From CAJBLF01 sp964494005 (GTDB taxonomy: Bacteria > Patescibacteriota > Gracilibacteria > Absconditabacterales > Absconditicoccaceae), in assembly GCA_964494005.1 (NCBI GenBank), contig CAZBQE010000020.1, positions 1 to 15,904 of the forward strand: a stretch of 15,904 nucleotides of DNA, written 5' to 3'. The notes below the pieces were generated by a model, which worked only from the letters and a program-made list of their open reading frames with translations, had not been told where the DNA came from and searched no databases. Position 1 is the first letter of the stretch, and every line of letters begins with the position of its first letter. The position numbers were made by a program, and so were the translations under genes. Positions 8,525 to 15,854 of this stretch are shown piece by piece.

Positions 8525-8586
8525 TTTGTTTGGCTAGAGTGCTAAAGTTTCAAAGGACATACAGTTGAAACCTATGATAGATGTAA

Positions 8587-8660
8587 GATTCAAGATGCAA
8601 GATGCAAGAACTATTTTATTTATATTGTTCATGAATCATGTGTCGTGAATCATGGATCAT
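8587..8660. repeat. Direct and inverted repeats in the divergent spacer
   Basis: Two words are repeated: caagatg (within ttcaagatgcaagatgcaag, 8589-8608) and tgaatcatg/gaatcatggatcat (8631-8660), which is also partly palindromic. They lie in the expected leader of the minus-strand ATPase gene. I see no ORF in the 265 bases between 8525 and 8789. Confidence 0.55.
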
Positions 8661-8666
8661 TTGGTT

Positions 8667-8695
8667 TTGTATTGATATTATATATATTTTATAAT
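8667..8695 (+). promoter_or_regulatory. Possible promoter for the PriA-like gene
   Basis: TTGTAT (8667-8672), 17 bases, TATAAT (8690-8695). It would give a leader of about 88 bases before ATG 8790. It overlaps the oppositely oriented promoter. Confidence 0.45.
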
Positions 8696-8715
8696 AAAAA
8701 GCAAGTATTTGTCAA
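8688..8715 (-). promoter_or_regulatory. Promoter for the ATPase gene (minus strand)
   Basis: A perfect TTGACA (8715-8710 on the minus strand) precedes TATAAA (8693-8688) by 16 bases, with TAAAAT at 18 bases as an alternative. The leader would be about 155 bases and contain the repeats at 8587-8660. Confidence 0.55.
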
Positions 8716-8789
8716 CTTTTGTTTGTATTGAAGAACCGTCTGTTTTACATACATTCATTAGTGGTTTTTAGTTGATTGTTGATTGTTGT

Positions 8790-9527
8790 ATGTATTTATA
8801 TAGTTTCAGTCGTTTTTTTGGCTTTGATAAGGTATGTTTGCTTGGTGAGAGCGGCAAGAAAAAAATCAAAGCGGGTGATTTGCTGGTTTTTGGGAACGAG
8901 TATTTTCTCGCGTTAGGTGATAAAGTAGTGTTTTCGGAACAATACGAGCGTAAGGATGTTGCCAAAGCTGAATTGATTTACAAACAATTTTTAACCAAAT
9001 CAACGCTGGATCTTTTTCATTGGATGGTGGAGAATTACTATACGACTTACAAATCCGTGATCAGACTCTTTTTTTCGAATGATATTCAAAAACTCTTTGA
9101 ACGTGAAAATAAGTCTGTAAAGTTGAAGGTTCATAAAGTCGAAGGTCAGTTTTGAAGTTTTTCATTAGCTAGTGAATGACAGACATTGATTGTGTTTCCA
9201 GATCTACGAACGATGTTTAATCAAATGTGAGATATTGAAACATTAAGAAATACAAAATTGGAAAATTGAATAGCTATGTTGTTGTCAGGTGATACGGAGA
9301 AGCAAAAAGATGTTCATCGATGGGAAATCAAAAAGTGAATAAAATCAGTTATTCTTTGTACCTATGCAGAGATATTCCAAGATTTTCATAATTTGAAAAA
9401 AATAATTTTTGTAGATCCTCACAAGCGATATTATTCTTCGCAGCAAGATCCGAGATATAAAGTCGGTGATGTTTTGACTAAGATGGGGGAGTTGTATGGT
9501 GCAGAAGTGGAAATTGTGGGAGTGTAA
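8790..9527 (+). CDS. Truncated PriA-like protein lacking helicase motifs
   Basis: 245 aa from ATG 8790 to TAA 9525-9527 (TTG 8772 is an alternative start; a TAG precedes it). PriA restarts stalled replication forks as a superfamily 2 helicase of about 730 aa. Here the first ~110 residues resemble its N-terminal 3'-end-binding and winged-helix region (KKKIKAGDLLVFG; STLDLFHWMVENYYTTYKSV). Residues ~135-244 follow the first RecA lobe in order: GQTLIVFPDLRTMFNQ (motif Ia region), WEIKKGIKSVILCTYAEIF (normally GTRSAxF), then VDPHKRYYSSQQDPRY, where active PriA has IDEEH...RY. The Walker A loop is reduced to about VEGQFGSFS with no GKT, DEEH has become DPHK, and the zinc cysteines and second RecA lobe are absent. 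Five TGA read as Gly. It is probably a DNA-binding remnant with no ATPase activity. Homology is judged by eye. Confidence 0.65.
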
Positions 9528-9544
9528 TTAGAAATGATGAATTT

Positions 9545-9576
9545 GGCTTAAAGCTTGAAGCTCAAAGTTTAAAGCC
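9545..9576. repeat. 32-bp imperfect palindrome
   Basis: GGCTTAAAGCTTGAAG and CTCAAAGTTTAAAGCC pair imperfectly, just after the PriA-like gene. It shares the word aaagctcaaag-like with the spacer at 14142-14165. It has no T-run of terminator type on the plus strand. Confidence 0.5.
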
Positions 9577-9598
9577 GTAATTGTAGTTGATTAGTTTT

Positions 9599-9626
9599 AA
9601 AAAAAAACCTCTAACGATGTTAGAGG
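9599..9626 (-). terminator. Rho-independent terminator of the 9661-9987 gene
   Basis: CCTCTAAC / GTTAGAGG is a perfect 8-bp stem with loop GAT. On the minus strand it is followed by nine T. It lies about 35 bases after the stop codon of the minus-strand gene. Confidence 0.88.
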
Positions 9627-9632
9627 AGTATA

Positions 9633-9652
9633 TCTCGCAAGAAATTGCGGGA
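9633..9652 (-). repeat. GAAA-loop hairpin before the terminator
   Basis: TCTCGCAA and TTGCGGGA form an 8-bp stem (one G-U) around GAAA as written on the plus strand, between the gene end and the terminator. Confidence 0.45.
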
Positions 9653-9660
9653 TTTTGGAT

Positions 9661-9987
9661 TTAAAGTTCATTTTTTTCTGGGAGTAATCCTAATTCTTCG
9701 ATTGCTTTTTCTTTATCAATTCCTTTTTCAAAGAGTTTTTCCAATTTTCTTATCATTGTATTGTGTGTGTTTGATTCTATTGCACAAGATATTATAATAT
9801 AACATCCACACATTATTATATATATAAATATACCTGCTGCTGTTTCACTAAACCAATGTAGAGCATAAAGAGCAGCTGTGCAGATCGTTGCTGTTGCAGC
9901 AACAAAAACTATTGTTCCTAGTAATAATTTTTTGATAAATAGTATTAGTAGTTTTGTTTTTAAATCAATAAATTCTGAGTTTGTCAT
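9661..9987 (-). CDS. Small two-helix membrane protein, unknown function
   Basis: 108 aa, ATG 9987 to TAA 9661-9663. Two hydrophobic stretches (about residues 15-40, LLGTIVFVAATATICTAALY, and 50-69, AGIFIYIIMCGCYIIIS) predict two membrane helices. They are followed by a charged cytosolic tail of about 40 residues (KLEKLFEKGIDKEKAIEELG). I recognise no family. It has its own promoter (10012-10039) and a strong terminator (9599-9626), so it is an independent unit, divergent from the pilus block and convergent with the PriA-like gene. There is no TGA codon. The short divergent spacer might imply shared control with the pilus genes, but nothing shows this directly. Confidence 0.78.
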   Translation of the reverse strand: MTNSEFIDLKTKLLILFIKKLLLGTIVFVAATATICTAALYALHWFSETAAGIFIYIIMCGCYIIISCAIESNTHNTMIRKLEKLFEKGIDKEKAIEELGLLPEKNEL

Positions 9988-10011
9988 AATATTTTTGTTT
10001 TGGTTTAGTTT

Positions 10012-10039
10012 TTAATATATATTTTGTATTAAAAGTCAA
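10012..10039 (-). promoter_or_regulatory. Promoter for the 9661-9987 gene
   Basis: On the minus strand TTGACT (10039-10034) and TATTAA (10017-10012) are 16 bases apart. The leader is about 18 bases. Confidence 0.5.
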
Positions 10040-10098
10040 CTATAATTTCTCTTTTATTGTTTTTTGGTTAAAAAGAATCGGATAATTCTTGAATCTAT

Positions 10099-10127
10099 TT
10101 GATAAATTGTTTGATAGCGAGTATACT
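10099..10127 (+). promoter_or_regulatory. Promoter of the pilus block
   Basis: TTGATA (10099-10104), exactly 17 bases, TATACT (10122-10127). It lies 42 bases before ATG 10170 and is one of the best promoter matches in the window, very like that at 4758-4786. Confidence 0.7.
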
Positions 10128-10169
10128 TATGTAGTTAATTAATCTTTTAGTATCTTAGCTATATTCGCT

Positions 10170-10742
10170 ATGTCAGCCAGAAAATTCCACTCTAGACGAA
10201 AGATTTATTTCCAGGTGTTGCTGGTGATTTTTGTTTTGTCGTTGCTTGCATTCGGCTATCTCAAAGTTGATATGTTTCTTACAAAACAGAAAATTACCGA
10301 TAATCGCGCTTTGCTTGAACAACAGACTCAAGAGCTTGATGCATACAAGGTTTTGACTGGTTACAATAAATTGCAGGCGGTAAAGATACTGGAAGAACAA
10401 CAGACGACAATGCCATGGTCTGACCATATTAGTGATATGATTGATATGCTTCAAGATATGAAAAGTATAGATACGAGTGCTACCGATACTATTGCTCTTT
10501 CTGATTTTAATGTTACTTTGGATAAAATTACGTTGAAAGGACAGGTTTCCAATCTTTTGCTTTTGTATTATTCCAACCCAAATAGGAATATGGTTTCGTT
10601 GATCGATAGATTTTCGGATTTGGAATTCGTCAAGAATATCCGTATCCAGACCTATGATAGGGTCAGCGAAAGTAATTATTATGAATTTGTTTTAGAAGCT
10701 AATGTCATCAATGATGGAACAACAGACAACACCACAGAATAG
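10170..10742 (+). CDS. pilN: PilN-like type IV pilus inner-membrane protein
   Basis: 190 aa, ATG 10170 to TAG 10740-10742. A short basic cytosolic N-terminus (SARKFHSRRK) precedes one membrane helix (about 13-31, YFQVLLVIFVLSLLAFGYL). A predicted coiled coil follows (about 35-75), then a small alpha/beta domain (about 105-185, with FNVTLDKITLKGQVSN and IRIQTYDRVSESNYYEF). This bitopic layout and length are those of PilN, which with PilM and PilO joins the cytosolic motor platform to the outer parts of the type IV pilus machine. The next gene has the PilO layout and overlaps this one, as pilN-pilO pairs often do. No TGA codon, but only four glycines. No Shine-Dalgarno. The assignment rests on topology and position more than on sequence identity. 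Confidence 0.65.
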   Translation: MSARKFHSRRKIYFQVLLVIFVLSLLAFGYLKVDMFLTKQKITDNRALLEQQTQELDAYKVLTGYNKLQAVKILEEQQTTMPWSDHISDMIDMLQDMKSIDTSATDTIALSDFNVTLDKITLKGQVSNLLLLYYSNPNRNMVSLIDRFSDLEFVKNIRIQTYDRVSESNYYEFVLEANVINDGTTDNTTE

Positions 10743-11508
10743 TCAGATTATCGATAGATTGCTCGGTGAACAGCAACAGCAAAAACCTGCTGCTATAGAT
10801 TCACTTGCGGAAGATAATCAAGTATTGATCACGACATCTAGAGTAGTGAGCATCAGATATAGGGTGTATTTTATCATCCTTTTGCTCGTGTTGATTATTT
10901 TTGGTAGTAATATTCTTTTGCCAGCTTGGGATGATTATCAAGATAAAAAAACAGAAGCAGTCGATATCGAAACGCAGGTTTCCAGCTTTTCGACTAGGAA
11001 ACTTCAAGCTGATGCTGATAAGGCATTGATTCAGAAAATCGAATCTCAGCAGGCTAATATTATTTCTTGTCTCAATATGAGAGAAAATTGTGCGGCAATC
11101 GATGAAACATTGAGAAATAATTTTTCTTTTGCGAGGTCATATATTCAATTAAATAATTTGACTGATCCGAAGATGGCGGTAAATGAAAAAATTTTGTTAG
11201 CTAATATCAATGAATATCTTCTTAGAGATCCGGCCACGAAGTCGAAAAACGGTACAGTAAATAAAATCGCTATCGGAGAGTCCAAAGATTTTTTCTGAAA
11301 TTTATTTTATGTTCCGATTCAGCTTAACATTACATTTGCTACCAAGGATGCGCTTCTTTCTTTTATTGATAATGTGGAAAAGAAAGTGCTTGCAGATGAA
11401 AATTATCGCGTACTTTATAAAATAACTACGGTCAATTACGATATTGCTAATTATGCTACTCAACAGGAAGTTGATGTAGAGCTTAATGCTTACTACTACA
11501 CTGATTAG
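10702..11508 (+). CDS. pilO: PilO-like type IV pilus inner-membrane protein
   Basis: 268 aa from ATG 10702 to TAG 11506-11508. ATG 10711 or 10714 are equally possible starts; all overlap the 3' end of the previous gene by about 30-40 bases, which suggests translational coupling. A Gln-rich cytosolic N-terminus (about 1-50) precedes one membrane helix (about 53-73, YRVYFIILLLVLIIFGSNILL). A coiled coil (about 78-120) and a C-terminal ferredoxin-like region follow (about 195-268), where FYVPIQLNITFATKDALLSF fits the strand and first helix of PilO. PilO pairs with PilN in the periplasmic-side alignment complex. A single TGA (11296-11298, DFFGNLFY) reads as Gly; the standard code would remove the ferredoxin-like domain. 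Two cysteines near residue 132 (SCLNMRENC) are unusual and could form a disulfide. Confidence 0.7.
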
Positions 11509-11512
11509 CTAA

Positions 11513-11605
11513 TTTGAAATTTGGAATTTGAAATTTACAATTTTAAAATATCTTATTGTGTTTATATTTGAAAATTATACATTCAAAATTTAACATTTAA
11601 CATTT
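11513..11605. repeat. aatttgaaattt and aacattta repeats in the pilO-pilC gap
   Basis: aatttgaaattt occurs twice at 11513-11538 and catttaacattta-type words recur at 11582-11608. The 106-base gap has no ORF. TATACA near 11576 might be a weak -10, but no matching -35 is visible. Confidence 0.55.
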
Positions 11606-11614
11606 ACATTGTTT

Positions 11615-12754
11615 ATGTCAGAGACAGAAAAACAGGATATACAACAAGATTACAAACCAGGCCCGATTGATAGTGTCATCGTTTCTGCGTTGCAATCTAT
11701 GGACAGAGGAAGTTTCTGAACCAAGGATAAAATTTTGTTTTTCAAGGAAGTATCTTATCTTTTGAATGGAGGAGTTTCTTTGGTCGATGCGATGAAAATC
11801 ATCGGTGAAAGCTCTGATAATTATGCGCTCAAGGAAATTGCGAGAAATATTTTAGCTTTTCTCCGTAAGGGTAAAAGTTTTTCCTATGCCTTAAATAGAC
11901 TGCCTGATTATTTTGATCAGGGGGATTATACTATCGTGAAAGCGTGAGAGATGTCTGGGAATCTGCCTATGATTTTGCAATCTTTGTCCAACGAATACGT
12001 CTATATCAAAGAAATGAAAAATAAATATATCTGAGCATTGATGTATCCTATGATTTTGATTGTGATTTCTATCGTAGCGGTATTCGCTTTGTTTTTGCTT
12101 GTTTTGCCTGGTATCTTCTCTATCGCAGAGACTTTTCAAAATTTAGAATTGCCATGGATTACTAGAGCACTCAATGATACCTCGATTTTTTTCCAGACAC
12201 AATGGAAAGTAATGTTATGAATATTTGTTTGACTTTGATTAGTTGGTGGAGTGTTTTTTTCTACTGATGCAGGAAAGAAAACATGGTTTAGTGTTCTTCT
12301 TGGTATACCGTTTATCGGTAAGATGACTAAGTATTTTTATCTCGTCAAATTTTGCAGATATACAAAATTGATGATGGCGGCCGGTATGAATTATCTTGAA
12401 ACGTTTAGTTTACTTCGTGACATTCTCGGTATCGCTGCGTATCAGCAGATGATAGAGCGTGTGATTACGGGATTGAATACTTGAGAAACTATTTATTCTA
12501 CTTTACAATATGAAACTGATCTGATTCCTTCCGACGTATCCGTGATGATTAAGGTTGGTGAGGAAACCGCGAATCTTTCCAATTCTTTGGATAATGTTCT
12601 CAATATGTATGAAGAGGATCTTAATGTTTTGATAAGTCGTTCGTCCAAAATTATTGAGCCGATTATGTTGGTTGGTGTCTGAGGTGTGATTCTTGTTATT
12701 GCGTTAGGAATTTTCGGACTTATTTTGCAGATTATGGAAGGAGCGGGACTATAA
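11615..12754 (+). CDS. pilC: PilC/GspF-type platform protein of the type IV pilus
   Basis: 379 aa, ATG 11615 to TAA 12752-12754. PilC is the polytopic inner-membrane platform on which the PilB and PilT ATPases act during pilus extension and retraction. Two T2SSF domains are visible: the first about 40-165, with FFKEVSYLLNGGVSLVDAMK and VKAGEMSGNLP, and the second about 235-375, with FCRYTKLMMAAGMNYLETF and IKVGEETANLSNSL. The paired KxGExxxxL and KxGEExxxL motifs are diagnostic. Three membrane helices lie at about 140-167, 198-217 and 346-374. Eight TGA codons read as Gly, including the Gly of the first KAGE motif and three clustered in helix 2 (LGIFVGLGLVGG). At 379 aa it is slightly shorter than the usual ~400 because the N-terminal extension is short. 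Confidence 0.93.
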
Positions 12755-12756
12755 AT

Positions 12757-12795
12757 TCAACTAATAGTGAACAACTAATAATTAACAATCAAGGA
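12757..12795. repeat. aactaata/aacaa repeat after pilC
   Basis: aactaata and aacaactaataattaacaat recur in this gap and resemble the AACTAACA words at 4800-4828. Confidence 0.45.
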
Positions 12796-12817
12796 CTTGT
12801 TGTATTATCATCTATAG

Positions 12818-12847
12818 AAAAAAACTGTCGGTTAGGATGGTTTTTTT
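12818..12847 (+). terminator. Probable terminator after pilC
   Basis: Seven A and seven T flank ctgtc / ggatgg, a 5-bp core with two G-U-type pairs and a 6-base loop, extended by the A-T flanks. It lies about 65 bases after the pilC stop. The core is weak but the T-run is good. It may separate pilC from the pilin-like genes. Confidence 0.5.
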
Positions 12848-12863
12848 CGTTTGAAAGCGAATG

Positions 12864-12869
12864 TATAAT
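12864..12869 (+). promoter_or_regulatory. -10 box before the first pilin-like gene
   Basis: A perfect TATAAT lies 34 bases before ATG 12904. The -35 position falls in the T-run of the preceding terminator and is not recognisable. Confidence 0.4.
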
Positions 12870-12903
12870 GATTACATATAGGTAATTTATATTTGCTTAT
12901 TAT

Positions 12904-13398
12904 ATGAAAAAAGCGTTTACGCTTGTAGAAATGGCTATTGTACTTTTGGTGATTGGTGTGCTTATGGCAGCAACCATGAAATTTTGATCTAATCGTATTG
13001 TTGATCTCAAGGCACAATCCATCAAAGAGAATTTTGTCGGACGATATAATGACATATATAGTCAAAATATAGTCTCTAGTTTTCGTAATGGTAAACAATA
13101 TAAAAAATTGACTTTGGTGTTGGCTCAACAACCGTTGTATATTGTCGATGATTTGACCTTTACTGATAAACAATTGACGGATTTCCAACTTCAGGATATC
13201 TCTTTGGATAGCGCTTCTTCTGTGGATTTTACAAATCTTATTTTTACACCGTATAAACTTGGATGTGAGATGACTGATGGACGTACGACCTGAGATATTG
13301 TGAGATTCACGTTTTTTGTTCCGGAGAATGGTAAGCAATATTGCTTTGAAATTAAGTCGGAAACGTGTAAACTTATCGAACAACATTGCAAAAATTAA
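12904..13398 (+). CDS. Type IV pilin-like protein (prepilin) 1
   Basis: 164 aa, ATG 12904 to TAA 13396-13398. The N-terminus MKKAFTLVEMAIVLLVIGVL is a class III prepilin signal: a short basic leader, cleavage between Ala4 and Phe5, Glu at +5, then a hydrophobic helix to about residue 25. The residue before the cut is Ala rather than the commoner Gly. Prepilin peptidase would cut and methylate the Phe, and the helix would pack into the pilus core. The C-terminal globular part has four cysteines (LGCEMTDG, YCFEIKSETCKL, EQHCKN), likely disulfide-bonded as in many pilins. Two TGA read as Gly: one at the end of the N-terminal helix (KFGSNR) and one near residue 129. It could be a minor pilin or the major one; length alone does not decide. 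Confidence 0.85.
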
Positions 13399-13399
13399 T

Positions 13400-13464
13400 C
13401 GTAGAGACGCGATTTATCGCGTCTTACAAAAGGAAATGAGACGCCATGAATCGATGTCTCTACG
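13400..13464. mobile_element. 65-bp MITE-like element with terminal inverted repeats
   Basis: CGTAGAGAC (13400-13408) and GTCTCTACG (13456-13464) are perfect 9-bp terminal inverted repeats. Inside, AGACGCGA / TCGCGTCT is a strong 8-bp hairpin with a 4-base loop (13405-13424). Its GC-rich words stand out from the AT-rich surroundings. It has no coding capacity, so any movement would need a transposase from elsewhere. It fills most of the gap between two pilin-like genes. Confidence 0.5.
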
Positions 13465-13499
13465 TAAAATAAAATTTTTTTACTGGTCATGTAGTGTAT

Positions 13500-14138
13500 A
13501 TGAGAAAATCAGCATTTACCTTTATAGAAATATTAGTCGCGATCAGTGTGTTTGCCATAGGTGTTTTGGCAGTTCTTCGTTTGATTACGCAGAATCTTGT
13601 GACGCTTGATTTGACGCAGACGCGTACGACAGCCACCTTTTTGGCGAAAGAAGGAATAGAACTTGCCTATAATATGAGAGATTCCAATATTCAGAAATCT
13701 TTACCTCGAGATTGTGTTCTGGATTTGAATTTGTCTGCTGATGATTTTGGTATTATTGATGAAAATAAGGTTTGTAAGCGATATTTTTCTTCGTGAGCTG
13801 GCGATGGTTCCGTACTTCAGATAGCATTTGCTCCTGAAGGATATATTTTTACTGCTCCTCAGGAAGTGGGAACGGGATTTACTGATTTACGAGAAACGAA
13901 TAGATTGTATTATACAACAGGAATGGTCGGTGATCATGAATTGTTTCGATATTCCTATCTTCCTGGTGAAGAAGAGACAGCTACGGAATTTGCTAGATAT
14001 CTTCGTTTTCTCCCGGTAAAAGAAAATGATATGCATTTGCCGATGAATGCAATCCTCAAAATAGAATCTCATGTCTTGTATATGAAAGGAAGTACAACCG
14101 GTGATGTAGTTCTGGAAAGTTTTATTTGAAATTACTAA
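13500..14138 (+). CDS. Type IV pilin-like protein 2 (PilV/GspI-like)
   Basis: 212 aa, ATG 13500 to TAA 14136-14138. The signal MRKSAFTFIEILVAISVFAI is a prepilin leader of five residues cut after Ala5, with Glu at +5 and a hydrophobic helix to about residue 27. The sequence after the helix (LRLITQNLVTLDLTQTRTTATFLAKEGIELAYNMRDSN) resembles minor pilins of the PilV/GspI type, in which ALAKEGIE-like words are common. Two TGA read as Gly, one after FSS and one three codons before the stop (FIGNY). GTG 13494 is an alternative start but lengthens the leader without benefit. It sits between two other pilin-like genes in the same direction, so it probably belongs to a minor-pilin tip complex. Confidence 0.8.
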
Positions 14139-14140
14139 TT

Positions 14141-14172
14141 AGTTTAAAGCTCAAAGCATAAAGCTGCTTTTT
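14141..14172. repeat. tttaaagctcaaagc repeat with a weak hairpin
   Basis: aaagc is repeated (aaagctc, aaagcat, aaagctg), and AAAGC / GCTTT followed by TT might act as a weak terminator. The wording matches the palindrome at 9545-9576, so the two belong to one repeat type. Confidence 0.4.
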
Positions 14173-14177
14173 AGTTA

Positions 14178-14186
14178 TGATATAAT
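14178..14186 (+). promoter_or_regulatory. Extended -10 promoter before the third pilin-like gene
   Basis: TGATATAAT is a perfect extended -10 (TG-n-TATAAT), 24 bases before ATG 14211. No -35 is visible, and extended -10 promoters do not need one. Confidence 0.5.
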
Positions 14187-14210
14187 GGTATTTAGTTTAT
14201 AAGTTTTTGT

Positions 14211-14825
14211 ATGAAAGGTAAGCGTTGATTTACACTCTTGGAGTTAGTAATCGTGATGGCAATTCTTGGTATTCTTTTTGTGTTATTGCTTAGAACGTAT
14301 AATTGGATCTCCACTATGGTGTTTCGTGTACAGCAAGAGAAAGAAGTATCGCAGGAAATTTTGCAAGTATCTCAGATTGTACAGAATTTTGCTGATAGGA
14401 ATTCGATTGATTATGAAAAATATGCGGAATTGGATTTGACGTCTACTCAAGGGATTACGGATATTTTATATTTGAGTGGATTGGACGGTGAAGTTGTGAT
14501 CTATTCGAGCGGGAAGTGTATTGATCCGTGAGTGGAATATACATACAATGAATCATGATCCGATTGTTCTTTGTATCTTGATATTTGAGGTGAGACCAAA
14601 GAACTCATCAATATGAAAAAAGTGATTTTGACCAGACCAATTTTTAAAATTATCCCATTTGCTTCAGAACAACAATATTTGAATTCTGATTCTTTGTGTG
14701 AGGAAGGGAAATATCTCTATTGTCTCAATGCTCCGGGATTCCGAATGATCTTTACAGCATATAGCGCCAATTACGGTACACAACGGGCGACGCATGTCAC
14801 TGTGCTGTTCCAGCAATTCTTTTAA
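14211..14825 (+). CDS. Type IV pilin-like protein 3 (PilW/GspJ-like)
   Basis: 204 aa, ATG 14211 to TAA 14823-14825. The signal MKGKRGFTLLELVIVMAILG is a textbook prepilin leader: basic KGKR, Gly6 just before the cut, Phe at +1, Glu at +5, then a hydrophobic helix to about residue 27. The Gly before the cut is TGA (14226-14228), so the cleavage site exists only under code 25. Three more TGA read as Gly, around residues 106-125 (DPGVEY, ESGSDC, DIGGET). The globular part has four cysteines (GKCIDP, SDCSLY, SLCEEG, YCLNAP), likely two disulfides. Size and place among the minor pilins suggest a PilW/GspJ-like role, but this is inference. Its own extended -10 box lies upstream. Confidence 0.85.
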
Positions 14826-14826
14826 T

Positions 14827-14855
14827 GAATTCAGAGTGCAGAATTCAGAGTTCAG
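14827..14855. repeat. gaattcagag direct repeat
   Basis: gaattcagag occurs at 14827-14836 and 14841-14850, followed by a shortened ttcag copy. It fills the 54-base gap between the two genes. Confidence 0.6.
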
Positions 14856-14879
14856 AAATTTATATTTATTCTATTATTT

Positions 14880-15806
14880 ATGCATAAAAAGTGAAATATC
14901 AGTATATTAGTTATATTTATTTTACTGGCATCGTCATTGCTTGGGATTTTGTCGATGAATTTTGTACAGCAGATGATGAAGCAATCTGCGATCGTGCATT
15001 CGTATTATAAAACGTATTATCTTTCTCAAGCGGGAATAGAGCTCGGTTTGACTGCCATCAAGACTCGTGGACCGTGATTTGATTATATTGTGAATAGTTG
15101 AGATGCTATTATTCAAAATAATTTTATGAGTGGATATACCTATTCCTTATCGCTTTCTATTTCATGAACTGCGCCACTGCTTTCAGAAAATTTTTGGCAG
15201 GGTAGTGGATGTAATGATCCGTATGTATTGAGTGGAAGAGAGTCGATTATTATCCCGTTGTTCAGAGATGTGACAGAAGGAACTTTTGGAACTTTATTTA
15301 CGACAGGTATTAGTTATTCTAATCTTGCTGTACTTTTGGATGAACTTGATTTCTTGCCATCAGGAACTCATGGTGATGTTACGTATGGAATTCTGATTCT
15401 TTCCGGAAGCGATCTTTCCCAGAACGGCGTGTTTTTTCAGAAAGGTACTTTGCAATGAGGAGTTTCTGATTTCGTACAATCTTTTGAAGATTATCTTCAG
15501 ACAATAAGCGATCCGTATTTATATTGAGATGAAGCATATTTGAGTCAACGATATCAAGATAATCGATTGACTGAGCATGGATTTAGGATGTATCTGATGA
15601 TTTCCAATGCGAGCGATGATATGGAGTCGTTCTGTATCGATATCGCACAACCGAAACCGCCGATTATGAACAAAAATAGTGTACTTCCTACTGATGTATT
15701 TTTTCTTCAGAGCCAGGCTTCTTATGGTAATCAGACGGTTGTGCTTGATGTATTGTACGCACAACCGATCCCTGGATTTTTATTCAGTACTTATACTTCT
15801 TTCTAA
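14880..15806 (+). CDS. PilX/GspK-like minor pilin-type protein
   Basis: 308 aa, ATG 14880 to TAA 15804-15806. A basic N-terminus (MHKKG) leads into one hydrophobic helix (about 6-28, NISILVIFILLASSLLGILS). Then comes SYYKTYYLSQAGIELGLTAI, close to the 'AFQAAEAAL'-type region after the helix in PilX and GspK N-terminal domains. There is no FTLxE motif, and the +5 Glu is absent, which in GspK-like tip pilins is the rule. The rest is a large extracytoplasmic domain. Six TGA read as Gly; the standard code would leave only scattered pieces. Gly5 just before Asn is TGA and may be the cleavage site. It is the last gene of the block before the terminator at 15825. Possible roles are tip protein or minor pilin. 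Confidence is high that the gene is real, moderate on subtype. Confidence 0.75.
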
Positions 15807-15824
15807 TTATAAAAAAATAGTATT

Positions 15825-15854
15825 CAGCTGAGTTATTTTCTCAGCTGTTTTTTT
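15825..15854 (+). terminator. Terminator of the pilus block
   Basis: CAGCTGAG / CTCAGCTG is a perfect 8-bp stem with a 7-base loop (TTATTTT) and seven T after it. It lies 18 bases after the last stop codon. Confidence 0.92.

Noticed and set aside
1602..15806. Many short ORFs of 60-130 codons ending at TGA, looking like frameshifted pseudogenes
   Set aside because: Adjacent pieces are in the same frame and join through TGA=Gly. No frameshift is needed in any of the genes.
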